Positions 27,301-38,931 of a stretch of DNA of 64,000 nucleotides are shown one piece after another. The DNA comes from Lineus longissimus. Its lineage: Eukaryota; Nemertea; Pilidiophora; Heteronemertea; Lineidae. Location of the stretch: contig NC_088310.1 in NCBI RefSeq assembly GCF_910592395.1, positions 19,907,501 through 19,971,500 on the forward strand. Direction: 5' to 3'. The notes beneath the pieces are model-generated. The model saw nothing but the letters and a program-made list of their open reading frames with translations. It ran no database searches and was not told where the DNA came from. The stretch's first letter is position 1, and every line of letters begins with the position of its first letter. The translations under genes were made by a program, and so were the position numbers.

Positions 27301-29879
27301 CCATCACGCAATCACATCTTACAGCATGAAGAACTGACATCACCATTTTCAGTTATCTGTACCGCTTTATATTTTGTTGAAAATTAAATTTTGTTTGAGA
27401 ACCACTTGTTATTGCCCTTCCTTTTCACTTGCACAGCAGTGCCTTGGGAGACAACATCTTAAAGGGGCTTCACTGCTATCAGACAAGTTCAACCTCTTAA
27501 AGGGTGACGACCGACTCTCCATCCCAAGCACATCAAAGCTGTTCACGCTTGTTCAAGGAATTTATTTATCACTGATTCATGATCCAGTCCCTTAACCGTG
27601 CATGTTGGTCATCGGAAGACCATCAACTGGACCACCTAGCACCTTCCTATTGTCCCCCTATAAAAGAGATGCACCATCTTAAGAAGTCTCTTGAAGGGAC
27701 TACACTGACAACTCGCCCTCCAAATGCAAAAGCTTATTGATCCTATTCCACCTTTGCCACCAGACCTTGTGTTACGATTCCAAAACTGATATTCAGTTCA
27801 TGGAAGGTTTTTAATTTTAAAATGCAAAAAATTGTATTCATTACTTTATACACAAAGGACAACCAAAACATGATCTGGGAAATGACTGTGGTGATTTTTC
27901 CCTCCCACTTGTTGTGCCTCAATATAAAATTTACATTTTGTTGATTAAAAATTGCATCAACATACCAATTTTGCCGATGATTTATGTATGGGGGAACGCT
28001 ATGGTTTGTTTGTCTGCATACAAATCAGTACACTTAGTGCTTCGGTACTGTGGGTATTCAATTTGAAGTATTTACCAATTCAGATCTAAACTGCATAACG
28101 CAACCATTTCAGAAGTAGCCAAGTCCTGTACTTCGCAGATATTTCATGTTTACTCAGTTGGTTCAAGTAGTCTGGAGTGGAATTCTGGTGCAATTCGTTG
28201 GGTAGAGTACCCTCGCTGTACCCTCTATTCGAGTTCTTCCCACTTCTGCCCCGTTGTGTTGGTGGATAGGGCTCCTGGAGGTTAGTCAAGAACATTTTGT
28301 TTGCGGCCCTCTGAAATATTTGACCTGTTTCGGAGTACCTTCTGTACATGTAATGTTGCCAGGAAGCTATCATATGATAACCATTCGAAGTTTATTGGAA
28401 TTATAAATCGACTTATTCCCATGATGAGGCTGTTTGAGTTGGATGCCTACTTGATTTGAGGAGTGGTTGCTCAACGTTGCAATTTTGGATAAACTCGGCA
28501 AGAAATCTATAAGACCTGATTTGATTCACCCAGCATCACTAGGCAAAACACATGGGTGTGGACGGCTAAGGCGATACAGACTTAATGAAAAAAGGAACAA
28601 TTCCTCTTAATTAATTGCGAAAAGGCGTATTCAAATCTGATGTTCTAAATGTGGACTTGTCATAAAATCTGATATGGTCCATCCAGTGCATTGTTTAGAC
28701 TGTTTGCATCACTGCTGCCATCCAAAGGGGTATGCGACCAATCTTTCGAGAAATATCAATTCAAAAATATCTCCTGTGGTATTTTGATGCCACAATGGCT
28801 CCCTGGCCCATGAAATCATCAAGGTAGCTGTATGACAAAAGGAGCCGGTGATTAAAACTGTACAATGGGTACCAAAGGGAGCATTGTCCAACTCCAGGCT
28901 CACTGATGAATACTCCCCATTTATTTGGGCATTATGCTCAGAATAAATAGCCACGTTTTCAATAGATTTTGGTTTTCCCATGCAGGGCCATTCCTGCGCA
29001 GGATGATGGTATTTGGAGCCTCTGGCTGCTGATGCTGCAATGCCCGGCCACCTGTACCTCTTAGATGCATTGGATTTCGCATTGTCAACGCAATGGTTAC
29101 ATAGCTCCACATGCTAATGATGACAACTCGCAACACAATAGGGAAAATACTTATCTTCTGGGGGAGCAGCCTGGTCTCTTTTGTCATGGGGGAGGAGTTA
29201 GAGCCTATTGATTTAAGTCAGGATATTGTTTGCAGATTCCATGACATTGGAGACTATTCAGTCATTTATTATGAAAACAGATTGGAGCATCAGGGGGTGT
29301 GTTCAACCTTTGAAAGAAAAACCATCATTAATTATGCATAGTTCTGGCATTATTAAATGAATATGAACCAGTTACTGAGGAATGGGACCCCTCTTTTTTT
29401 ATCAAGATTATTAGTTGGCGGGTTGTTATGCAGTGTGTTTGATTTTTAGCCTTCTGCAAACAAGCAATTTTTGTCTCTGCGATTGAGCCATGACAATCCG
29501 GCCACGGCTTGGTTAGGTCACAGTCAACCATATTTTGTTGCAGGTGACAAAAATGCAACCTTTGAAAAAAATCAATGAAGCATTTCAGATTTGTATCGCA
29601 TCTTCAAAATGGTCCGACATACAAATTGAAAACTTTGAGAGCGAAGCATTAAACTATGTCAACTCTATTTGATAGTTTGAGTGCCCAGGGGATGTGTACA
29701 GATCATAAACACAACGTTGTGTACATGTACCAGGTTCTCTGTTTCCTTTATAGTGTCACAACATGGAACTTTAACCCTTCACTTCGTACAGTATTTCCTA
29801 TAAAAATCAAGTTGACCCCTCTCATAATGAACTTATAAGAAGACATACTTTTTATTTTGAAACAGGCCTGTAGATTGTG

Positions 29880-29897
29880 CCCCCCCCCCTCCCCCCT
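29880..29897 (+). repeat. Poly-C tract with T interruptions
   Basis: C10, T, C6, T, then further Cs; capable of i-motif or, on the other strand, G-quadruplex folding. Confidence 0.9.
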
Positions 29898-31619
29898 CCC
29901 AAACAAACGGAGAGTCTGATAAAACTTCAAGATCTGGTGAATTAGCAGCTCGTGTCTGAACATTCCTCATCACCTACACTTACTAGGCAGAAGAGGCTTT
30001 GGCAGTTGTCCACTATGTCCATCTTTACCTGGACACCTAAGCTCGTTTTCAACACCTGCCTTAATGCAAGAAATTGTATGATGTCAAAACATTGACATTC
30101 CTACACACAAATATTGCTTTCGTGCAGTCTAGTCCTATAGGTGTTTGAAAAGCCTTTCCCAGGTCTCTGTTTGCCCAGTCTGGACATTACTTTCTACACT
30201 GTTTGGCTATACTGGTGGACAAACTTCACGCATATATGCTCTGTGCATACAGACCTTGAGGAAATAACCCCCAGTTCGATCGAAAACACGGAAGTATGAT
30301 TAAATGTCCTTGCTCGATTCATACTTAGGGCGCTCCTGAGATTTGAAGTGCCAGCACAAGAAATAACACCGCGAAAAGGAGTGTTTCCGAGTCTGGTGGC
30401 ACCTACACCAATATCAAATGAATAAAGATAATAAATGTAATTCATGTAGTGCCACGTGCACCCTGTGATACCGAAAAGGGGAAGAAAATATTTATGCTTG
30501 GTGAAATTGGCGAGGGTTTTCTTATCTGATGTACCACAAGAGGAAGTGGTAGTTAGAGGAGAGAACTGGATGTCTGATTGGATTCCACCCACGCCTTGCA
30601 CGTGCACCAACATCAAAGTTGTGGGGAGGGGATCTGCAAGTGTACCGTCTTTAGAAAGATGAAAGTTAAGCATTAGCTTGTTGCTTAGGAAATGAAAATG
30701 GAAACATTCATTTGCATAGTTTGCCCTTCATGGCTTAAAAAACTGTACGGTGAAGATGGGAGAAGGTGAGAAGACAGTTGAAAGGATGTCCTGATTTTCT
30801 GACAGTCATCAGAAGGACATATATGGCCCTGCAGGGTGAAGCGTCCCATTGTCACATCTTACAGCAACGAAGTCCTCGTTTAAGACCGGGTAGAAACCCA
30901 AAACAAATAATCAAGAGACAAAGTCACAACATCAGTGTCTCTACAACATGTCTCATCTGCTAGCCAATACAGCACAACCACAATCCCTGAACTGTGCCCT
31001 GAAGACACAAACCACAACTCCTGTGTCCCTTATCCCCACTTTGGACAGGTTTCACCAGCCAGGGGTTACCAGAGTTACTGGATAGTCAGTCTTAAAACTT
31101 AAGACATGGTTACAGTACAGTTAGGCCCTTCAAGTGGCCTTTTAGGGTGGGGTCCTACATCCTAGTAAGCCTATCCATTTCCTTCTTAGCTGAAAACGGA
31201 GTTGACATGTAGCTGGAACGGATAGTAACTGCTAAGACCGTTGAACAGTTCTGGGTGGAAACGGATCGCTGTCCCTACGCCCGGAGTCCTCTGGCAGGGC
31301 CACTGCTGAGCAGATGAAAGTACACGCGATTAGGAGATGGCATCCAAGGGTCCTGCCTCAGTGTTATGAATACTGCGGGTGGTCTGTTTATCTCTCGTTA
31401 TGTACTTAGGCCTATTATGAATAAATATTTAATATCCAATATAACAGTGTCATAGTTCATTTGTTGTCGCCTCATCCATTCTGAGGAAGTCATTAGGTGA
31501 CACTGCGCGTTTAATTAGGAAGTTTGAAGGTTGTCAACTAAACGGGCAACAGTATATAGGTGAATGATCATCACAACATGACTTATTGATGCTAACATTT
31601 GGATGACGCGTTTTTGTTT

Positions 31620-32960
31620 TATTATGGAGGCCCATTGTCTCTTATGTCCCAGCAACAAATGACGGTATGGCGTTTATGCTGTTTATACGCCGGCAACGCA
31701 ATGTTAAAGCGTGCCAAAGTTATCCACACCTGACAGATGGAACCCAGGTAAAACATTATTTTGCTTGGCCCCCAACTCCAGGAATGCCACTCGTGCCGCA
31801 CGGCAACCAAAAACCACGTGGTGGCCTGGTCTGCTGCGTCGGATTGCTAGGAACTACGTGACGTCATTAGCTTCCAGGAAGCATGCCGCGCCTGGGGGCA
31901 AGCTACCCTCCCGGGGCAGTGGTTTTTAGTCAACATCTTTCCGATGCGCGTTGTCGTAAATAAAAAAGAAAAGGAAATGCAATGTCCGAGTTCCTCTACT
32001 TCGTCGTTCGGCGAAACCTACCTAGTGTTATACAGCTAGCGTCAGGCCTACGTCAAACGCACAAATATTACATAAACGTAGCCTAGATGTTTGTAATTTC
32101 ATTATTAAACAGAAACAGGTACACAATCTTCGAAAACTGGACTCACAACTTGCGTCACTCCACTAATCTATAAAAGCTCCCGACTTTTTTCGCGGAAAAT
32201 AAATAAGGCCCCCAATGTTATCAGTCAGTGAAATGTTTACCAAGTTTTATCAATTATTGGCCCGACGTGTTTATCATGAACAATAGTGACCTATAAAAAC
32301 ATGATTAAAGGCGGATATGGTGTGTCTAAAGGCCTATGCAATATCTTGTATACGCACAGGTCTATATAAATCAGCACGGGCTTCACTTCCCTGAGTAACG
32401 CGACTGTATTTACTGAGTGATATCTTCACACAATCATACTTGGTGAATCCATGCTATTTAACAAGCATATAGGCCTTTTTGACCAAGCCAATGTGCACGA
32501 TTTCAAGGTTTTATAGTGTAATATTAGGGCCCAGGGATCGTGTCTAAATATCCATAGTATTAAGCTGCTGAATCGATGCTTAAAACTGATCAACGAACAA
32601 TACATTGCTTCATCCTTTGACGCACCGCGCTGGAAATTGGCGGGAAAACTCCGCTCACACCTGCGGATACTGAAGGGGATTTTCCGAGCGCTCGCTAGTC
32701 CCCGATAGATTAGCTTATATTCCGCCAAAACATTTTAGGGATTTCCCTGTTGGATAAGTCTATTTCGGCAATACTTCTCCAAAATGTTACATTGAAAAGT
32801 GGCAAAGCCCGACATTTTATTATATATATATATATATAATGTATACTGATTTTTGTGCGGGAGACTTGTGCTGCAACGTGTCCCTCGGGGCCCCCTTCAG
32901 GAGCCACCCTTGCTTCCCGCCGACGTCTTGGCGTAGTGCCAAAACGTTTGATCACTTGAG
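31620..32960. promoter_or_regulatory. CpG-richer patch, possible regulatory region
   Basis: Contrasts with the CpG-poor sequence to its left. Holds a full CRE (TGACGTCA, 31859-31866), several TATA-like strings on the plus strand (TATAAAAG near 32170), an E2F-like TTGGCGGGAAAA near 32637, and a short (TA)n run near 32820-32838. ORFs in both strands are short and unrecognised. Promoter function is not shown. Confidence 0.25.
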
Positions 32961-33040
32961 TGCTACATTGTATTACTATTTTGGCCTAGAAATTTCGGAA
33001 CACGTGTTAGACGTGTATGTTGGAAGAACGGTCTCTGCAT

Positions 33041-33235
33041 TATCCAAGTTGATGACCAGAGAAGGGGGGGGGGGGGGGGGTAATCTATTCAACTGGTGTT
33101 CATGGACATCAGCAGCATATCCAAGTTGATGACCAGAGAAGGGGGGGGGGGGGGAAATCGACTTGTGTTCATGGACATCAGTAGCATATCCAAGTTAATG
33201 ACCAAAGAAGGGGGGTGTTCATTGACATTAGCAGC
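33041..33235 (+). repeat. Tandem repeat with long G tracts (3 copies, 69-77 bp)
   Basis: Units start TATCCAAGTTGATGACCAGA at 33041, 33118 and 33187. Each contains a G run, of 17 (33064-33080), 14 (33141-33154) and 6 (33210-33215), followed by GTTCATGGACATCAG. Period varies mainly with the G run. Plausible G-quadruplex former. Confidence 0.9.
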
Positions 33236-34118
33236 AGTTTCTCTTCATCAGCAAGCGGGGACAGTTCCATTTTGGGCAGTCCTTGGTGTGCTTTGATACT
33301 ATATTACTAGTTCCATGACATTGCCAAGTGAACTCATACTTGTAGAACCATACCAAGATAACAGATGCAACATAGAAATTCTCCATTTCGCCCACCGATT
33401 GGTGATATTCTCACAGGGTAAGAAATGGAAAGGTTCAATATCGCACCCTTCATCTGAAATGGTCCAACGTTCGAGTTTGACAAGGGGGGAGGGTAATGCA
33501 GGTCTGGCTGGATGTGCTCCATTCCAAAACCAAGTCCAGCGCTTGGTCTCGTGCAATGTTCTTCAAAGCAGCACAGCTGTCTTCCTGGGTTGGGGCCCAG
33601 ATCATCTTGCCACCAGAACAGACTGTACTGTGCGATTGTTGAAGTCAAATATGTCATGAATTTAGGACATGACCATAGTTCCATCAGACATGAACTATGG
33701 ACTGAAATCTATGTGGGAGATATGGCTGAATATAGGCCATAGCACAGCAGACAATAGGCTTGGCTGTCTGGTTTTGTAGAAGGTCACAAAACAACTTCAC
33801 ATCTCGCACAAGAGACAAGAAACGTTGACAAACACATGATTTTACAAACTTTTCGCAATGTTTTCTCAATTTTATGAAATGATGATCATATAAATATAAT
33901 GGTATACACAGTGAGATAGCAAACATGCGATTAAAACATAAATGCAATTGAACGGTCTCCATCAACTTAATTCACTCTACCTCTCACTTTCTCTGCATGT
34001 TATATTATCTTTGGTGATTTCTGTCATAATTTAACATAAAAGGAAGAATATTAATATTATACACTATTCTATCTGCGTTCATATAAATACTGGGTATATA
34101 AACTTACCAAATGCAATG

Positions 34119-35356
34119 ATTTAATAGTTCCAAATTCAAATAAATAAAATTAAAAAGTTAATCTGTCCAAATAATATGGGACTACCTGTAAAATATGAAT
34201 TATTCAAATATTGGAATGGGGAACACAAGGGAGTGGGAAACAAAATCCAAATTTTGCATTGAATTTTGGTAGAGTTGAACATTTTGATGGAAGTTAAAGT
34301 TCTCATTAGAAAAGTTGAGCATGTTAGACTTATGGAAGTTTGCGATTGCACAAATCAAGATTTTATCAGCACAATTCGTACATCAATAGTCTTAACAGTC
34401 AACTGATTACACTTTTAGTCTTATTAACAAAATGGAAATGGTTACAATACCTTCACGGGTAGACCCACATGGGATTTTCAAATAGGAGTACAAGACTCAG
34501 TTAAAAAGATCCACAACACAAATTTTACGGTTACTTGGCAGTGACTCAGACTTCTAGAAAGAGCTTGGCAGAGGCAAACACAGTTATAACATCTATCTAT
34601 CACAATAATAATAATCATTAAGTAAGAAACCGAATTTGACCCATTTCAAACTGGGTAAATATGAAAAGAATTGCAAAAGATTGAAGCAAAGAAAACTGAC
34701 AGAACTTGTCATCTAAATACTATTTCTAACACCAAGGGATTCCTATTCTAGACTCATTAATCACATGATTTTTTCAGAAAATTAGACTTGTGATTTGCAT
34801 AGATTATTTCTAATGAACTATAACTAATTACTCTATAATTATAAAAATATGTTGATTTTTGTTTCCTACTTGGTCATCAATTATTTACAGGCACCCCTTC
34901 AACACTTTACAGGAATCCCAATTTGGGAACCATTGGAAGACAGTGGCACTGGGCCCACAAACAAATATTTGGGACTTCAGTGTGCTTTAAAGGCACAGTC
35001 ATCAAGAAAACTTCAAAAACTATATTATACATATGTACAGAATTTACATGGCTATACAAAAAGTGGTTAGAAAATCTGCGCTCAACTTCAGCAGCAGCGA
35101 GTTCAGTTGCCACTTTGTGGCGAACATGCAATCTTTAATTCTGTTGAATTGAAGCTTGCGTTGTTCACGTGTATCAAAATAAATAATTCTCAATAGAAAT
35201 TACACATATTACAACTTGTTCTCAAAGATTTCGCCCAGTAAATGTCACTGTATTAAAATACTGCTTTTTAAATATAATAATATATAAAACTTCATATACA
35301 AATAACTTATAATCCCTAAGTACAAGTCCCTTTATAAGGATTTCGGGTGGTGTTCT
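34119..35356 (-). promoter_or_regulatory. ZFP36L: Probable ZFP36 3' UTR with AU-rich elements
   Basis: Strongly AT-rich stretch directly after the stop. On the minus strand it contains two full UUAUUUAUU nonamers (plus 35178-35186 and 34139-34147), the optimal site for ZFP36-family fingers, several single AUUUA pentamers, and a Pumilio-type UGUAAAUA (plus 34882-34889). No AAUAAA was found; AUUAAA (plus 34119-34124) is the best poly(A) signal seen. The 3' end is therefore uncertain. Confidence 0.5.
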
Positions 35357-36559
35357 CTACTTGTCATCGACAGAGATCCTTCTGAAGATGGGCAGTCTAA
35401 TCGCTGACGTGTTCCTGGGTGAGCCACCACATGAGGAGGGTAGGCTGGAAACAGAGTCACCAGAAAGCGAGTCTGGTGGCGATGGTGGTGAATTGAACAC
35501 ATCATCTCGGTATACTGAGTCATTGTTATTGCGCTGGTTTATGATGTAAACGCCATGGTTAGCACTAGAACTAAGACCAAGTTGTTGGGTAGTTTGCACA
35601 TCCAAAGGAGCATAAATTGTGGTCAGTTCATTGGAGATGTTGGTGAAATTGAAGACAGTACCACTAGCAGGAGGAGCTGAAGATGGAATGGACGTTGAAA
35701 ACTTGGCATTCACCGTATTGCTAGTTGGCTGCTGCTGCTGTTGCTGGCGATAATCCTCGAAGAAAGTTGGACTGGAAGTTGGGCTGCCCGACATGCTGGA
35801 CGGCGGAGAATCGGCAGTGGAGCCAAGGGACAAGCTCAATTGGTTGTAAGCAATGGCCCTTGGTCGCTGGCTGACTTGTTGTGGCAGGCTCGGCTGGTAG
35901 CACTGATTCTGCTGCTGCTGCTGGCGCTGCAAGTTTTGGAGTTCCAAGATGGACTGCAGACACGGCATTGGTGGACCCATTGGCGCTGGTTGTTTCAAAT
36001 CGTTGATGTGGTTCAACTTGCGTTCGTCTTCATTATGAATGAAGTGACACCTTGGTCCATAGGGACAGAAACCAACGGTGTGGTAGGTACGGCACAGTTC
36101 GGTTTTGTACTTGGGATGGCGGGCCAAATTGCGAAGCTCATGCATGCCATGAGCAAACTGACATTTGTCACCGTATTTGCAATGTCCGTTCTCCTCGAAA
36201 GGTCTGCACAGCTCAGTTTTATAACGACTCGAATTGATGTTGTTATTCCTCTGGTTATCCCGATTTCTGATGTCAGTGGCGTCGTTTACGCTCATGCTGC
36301 GGTCAATCTTCTTGGAAAGTCCCAAATCCCGATTCATCATCATTTCATTGACGTTGAATGGCATCGTAAACGACCCAATCGATCCTGAAGAACTCATAGA
36401 ACTGGCAGGGCTGATTTTGCCAGAACTTGATGGAGAAGATGGAATAGCGCTGGTGGAAAATCCACGCGCCCTTGGGAAACTGTTGACAGGGGCTCCCACA
36501 ACCTTACGATCATAGTTGATGGACATCTTTCCGACGTGACCCACAATGTTCTTGCGATT
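35357..36559 (-). CDS. ZFP36L: ZFP36 exon 2 coding part (400 codons plus stop)
   Basis: Begins AATCGCAAG ([12 protein letters not shown]) straight after the acceptor and includes [13 protein letters not shown], comparable to MLNYSAP...DRKAVGTP in ZFP36L1. It carries the whole zinc-finger domain and the C-terminal motif, ending at TAG 35357-35359. Confidence 0.97.
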   Translation of the reverse strand, partial: NRKNIVGHVGKMSINYDRKVVGAPVNSFPRARGFSTSAIPSSPSSSGKISPASSMSSSGSIGSFTMPFNVNEMMMNRDLGLSKKIDRSMSVNDATDIRNRDNQRNNNINSSRYKTELCRPFEENGHCKYGDKCQFAHGMHELRNLARHPKYKTELCRTYHTVGFCPYGPRCHFIHNEDERKLNHINDLKQPAPMGPPMPCLQSILELQNLQRQQQQQNQCYQPSLPQQVSQRPRAIAYNQLSLSLGSTADSPPSSMSGSPTSSPTFFEDYRQQQQQQPTSNTVNAKFSTSIPSSAPPASGTVFNFTNISNELTTIYAPLDVQTTQQLGLSSSANHGVYIINQRNNNDSVYRDDVFNSPPSPPDSLSGDSVSSLPSSCGGSPRNTSAIRLPIFRRISVDDK

Positions 36560-36896
36560 CTGAAAAGACAAAATAAGGAAACCGTGAGAAAATCTGACAA
36601 AAACATAGCTGTATAACTGGAAAATGCTATACACAAGTCTAGAAGGGAGATGTAGAAACTTATGATGACCAACACCACTGAAAAGTGACAGTTAACAACA
36701 GCGATCGAGTCTGAAAATTTCAAATGTCATAACAACATGGCTGCACCAATCATGCCGTCGAAATCAGACCATGTGGTCTGGAGAAAACCGCCGAAATCGA
36801 GTTGCCTTTCATAATCATCGTAAAATGTGAAAGTTAGCTTACCTGGCAAAGAACATCACCAACATCATAGAAAGCAGAAACTAAAGCAGTTGACAT
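35357..36896 (-). CDS. ZFP36L: ZFP36/TIS11 family CCCH zinc-finger mRNA-decay protein (tristetraprolin/ZFP36L1/L2 homologue)
   Basis: Complete two-exon gene of 418 residues (36843-36896 joined to 35357-36559). The protein binds AU-rich elements in mRNA 3' UTRs and recruits CCR4-NOT for deadenylation; it acts in cytoplasm and shuttles to the nucleus. Residues about 130-193 hold the tandem zinc finger: RYKTEL then C136-X8-C145-X5-C151-X3-H155, and KYKTEL then C174-X8-C183-X5-C189-X3-H193, the exact family spacing. The N-terminus [17 protein letters not shown] matches ZFP36L1 MTTTLVSATIFDLSEVLC, and the C-terminal RLPIFRRIS (406-414) is the CNOT1-binding motif. Two short polyglutamine runs (near 231 and 290) and Ser/Pro-rich linkers separate these. 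The single intron after a short first exon is the vertebrate family structure. The gene lies downstream of THADA on the same strand. Which vertebrate paralogue it corresponds to cannot be said; it is probably the pre-duplication orthologue of all. Confidence 0.98.
36560..36842 (-). other. ZFP36L: ZFP36 intron (283 bp, GT-AG, phase 0)
   Basis: GTAAGC...TGTCTTTTCAG. The frame upstream of 36559 stays open into the intron to an ATG at 36634, but that extension is not coding; joining to exon 1 restores the family N-terminus. Confidence 0.93.
36843..36896 (-). CDS. ZFP36L: ZFP36 exon 1 coding part (18 codons)
   Basis: ATG at 36894-36896, encoding [18 protein letters not shown], then TGCCAG|GTAAGC donor in phase 0. 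The start is fixed by homology to the ZFP36L1/L2 N-terminus, which carries a conserved nuclear-export/NOT-interacting segment. Too short for an ORF scan. Confidence 0.95.
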
Positions 36897-36990
36897 GATG
36901 TCGAAATAGCGCACAAGGTTGGCTTGAAGTAATCCAATTCGATAATAATAATCCAAATTCACGACCTTCTTAGCTCAAGCACACCTCACA
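36897..36990 (-). other. ZFP36L: Probable ZFP36 5' UTR
   Basis: Lies between the predicted start site and the ATG. No upstream ATG is seen on the minus strand close to the start codon. The 5' boundary is inferred from the TATA position only. Confidence 0.45.
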
Positions 36991-37014
36991 ATCTGTCATA
37001 CTGAGCGGTGCGCG

Positions 37015-37063
37015 CTGAATATAATAGCGGGTAGGTGGGCGGAGCCTAAAAGCTTTAGCCAAT
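37015..37063 (-). promoter_or_regulatory. ZFP36 core promoter: inverted CCAAT (NF-Y), GC box, TATA-like box
   Basis: Reading the minus strand: CTGATTGGCT (NF-Y site, CCAAT on plus at 37059-37063), CCGCCC (plus GGGCGG 37037-37042), then TATTATATT (about 37018-37027). The order and spacing are those of a compact TATA promoter. A TATA box here predicts transcription starting near 36985-36995, giving a 5' UTR of roughly 95 nt before the ATG at 36896. Vertebrate ZFP36 genes are immediate-early genes with similarly compact promoters. Confidence 0.7.
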
Positions 37064-37689
37064 CAGCGCTCACAGTAACAAATCGCTTGAGTGAGTGGCT
37101 CTATTTCAACGAACACGTGTTTTTGGACCGATGGCAGAGAGGAATTAACTTTTTATCCCTCTTTTAAATTTTATTCGTTTATCAATTTTGCTATCAAACA
37201 ACTTATATACATGGGGCAAACTGATTATTGCAATATACTTTGTTGATTTCAGTGATGTGAAATAAATTGTTTTCTTGTTGGATTTTTAATGTCACACATA
37301 AGGGATTATTTCTCCATCCAACCTCATATTATTGACAATTTTGCTGAGGATTTTTGAAGGAAATAGGCTTTGGACTGACATCAAACACTAGAGGTCACTA
37401 AATAAAGAATATTTAGAATAAAACGTATCAATCAATTACCTGGCTCGTCATGAGAGAACTCAACCCGTTATTTTTTTCAAGGTCATAAACGACATTCAAT
37501 CATGCTCTGAGCACTTGGCATTGACGGGCTTGTCATGATTTTGATACTTAGTCATGAAAGTCATCCAACAAAAGTGTGAGCGCTCCTTTGTTTTCTCTTT
37601 TTTGTTTACATCATATACTTTAGTGCACCTCCCTGTTCACGATCATAGTCATTTACAATGATAATTTTATTTTTTGACAGAGGAAAATG

Positions 37690-38550
37690 CCTGACCACGC
37701 TCGGATTGTCAGAATCGAACGCATGCCGCCGTCAGTCAATCAGCTGAGCCCAACCTTGTTTACCCACGTGGTCCACAGTTTCCCGCCATTCTGCACCACG
37801 TGCTTTTTTCGCGCCAAAAGCATTATTGACGCTTTTTACCGCATCGCAAACTTGTTTACAGCAGTTTCAGCATTACGTAGCACGTAACGTCGAAAATATC
37901 TTAATATCACATGGTTTGACATTCACTCTGGCGGGGTTTATTCATCGACGGATGTTTTAAACATGCGAATTGGAAGACCAAGGGGTTCCTGATATATATC
38001 ATGGTATAATCCCTTCATATGCCAGATTTTGGAAGAGGGTTACCAACGAACAACGCCGATAGAGTAGCATGGAATCCTTTGGCAAATTGATATCAAAAAG
38101 TGATTTGTATTAAACTACACTGTCCAAGCCATCGGGTAAATATATGGCTTTGCGGCAAGGACCCTGAACTGTCAGAAAGGTGTATCCTGAGATCAGGCTT
38201 TGTTTTACTCTGACGTCTAGTAAATACAGAAAGTTTGAAATAACGGCAGGTGGAGTACATGTATATTGAAAACCACCGATGTGAAAAGTGGGGACGGGTC
38301 AACTTAAATAAAAATCAGTATCCAGGATGTGTTTTCCTGTCTTGTGGACTGATTTGGCTAAACATTTTGCCTTTCTTCAAACTACTACTGCCACCTAGGA
38401 TTAATGAGTGGTACTGGGTTATGCGATGAAACGCGAGTGGCACATGTGCGAGGGCATGGGAAAGGTCTTGCTACTGAAAGGTGAGATGCAGCAGTGCTGC
38501 TGATAAACTTTGATCTGAAATCAACAGCGCAGTAGTTTTGGCGGGAACCT
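37690..38550. promoter_or_regulatory. CpG-richer upstream region with E-box and E2F-like sites
   Basis: Contains CACGTG at 37765-37770 and 37797-37802, TTTCCCGCC at 37779-37787, TTTTCGCGCCAAAA at 37806-37819 and TTTTGGCGGGAA at 38536-38547 (textbook E2F forms). It lies 0.7-1.6 kb upstream of ZFP36, with a further CACGTG at 37114-37119 beside the core promoter. It could be a ZFP36 enhancer or an unannotated promoter; no coding exon was recognised here. Confidence 0.35.
38186..38280 (+). repeat. Dispersed repeat, copy upstream of ZFP36
   Basis: Partner of 43025-43120: two conserved blocks of 15-30 bp in the same order and similar spacing. Confidence 0.5.
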
Positions 38551-38916
38551 CGGGCTTATGACTGAGCGGGGCAAGAGGAAAACAGAGTAGGCCATTTCTG
38601 TGCGAAATAAATTCTGATAATTGCAACTTAACTTCTATATGCCCACCTGCATTATTTTGTTCCAATCATTGAAATTATTCAAAATCAGGTTAAAAAAGCG
38701 CGAAATTACCTGCTGGTGCGGGTAACATAACAGATGCGGTGTCGGCATCCAATCTTACAATATTCTGACACGTCAGAGAAATATAAGGCCTGAACTAAAA
38801 AGGACTTAAACGTGACAGCTCCGACTGGTTGACACTAATGAGCCATTTCATTAACGGGATTAAAATGACTAATATCTGTATCGTAACACTACCCCCTCTC
38901 CCTTCCCACCCGTGTA

Positions 38917-38931
38917 CCCCCCCCCCCCCCC
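38917..38931 (+). repeat. Poly-C tract (C15)
   Basis: GTGTA then C15 then ATGACTTG, preceded by a C-rich stretch. Confidence 0.9.

Larger units (their letters stand above)
12029..31619. other. Long gene-poor stretch
   Basis: No ORF or exon I can assign. Contents are AT-rich unique-looking sequence, poly-C tracts at 15.3 and 29.9 kb, and a faint direct duplication of about 180 bp near 18980-19310 sharing AACAAGACAGTGTCACA / GACAAGACAGTGTCACA, followed by AATTTC and TGCTCTC blocks. It lies 3' of ZFP36. Distal regulatory DNA, a long intron or a lncRNA are all possible. Confidence 0.5.

Noticed and set aside
28086-28373. 95-codon minus-strand ORF with a plausible internal acceptor (ATATTTCAG)
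   Set aside because: Looks somewhat protein-like but there are no partner exons and no family match; left out as unsupported.
30194-30673. 159-codon minus-strand ORF
   Set aside because: Overlaps a 68-codon plus ORF, composition random, no motif.
35741-36388. 215-codon plus-strand ORF opposite ZFP36
   Set aside because: Antisense shadow of the ZFP36 coding exon; no independent motif.
36560-36634. ATG at 36634 as ZFP36 start
   Set aside because: Lies in the intron; the real N-terminus is encoded by the 18-codon exon ending at 36843, which matches the family.
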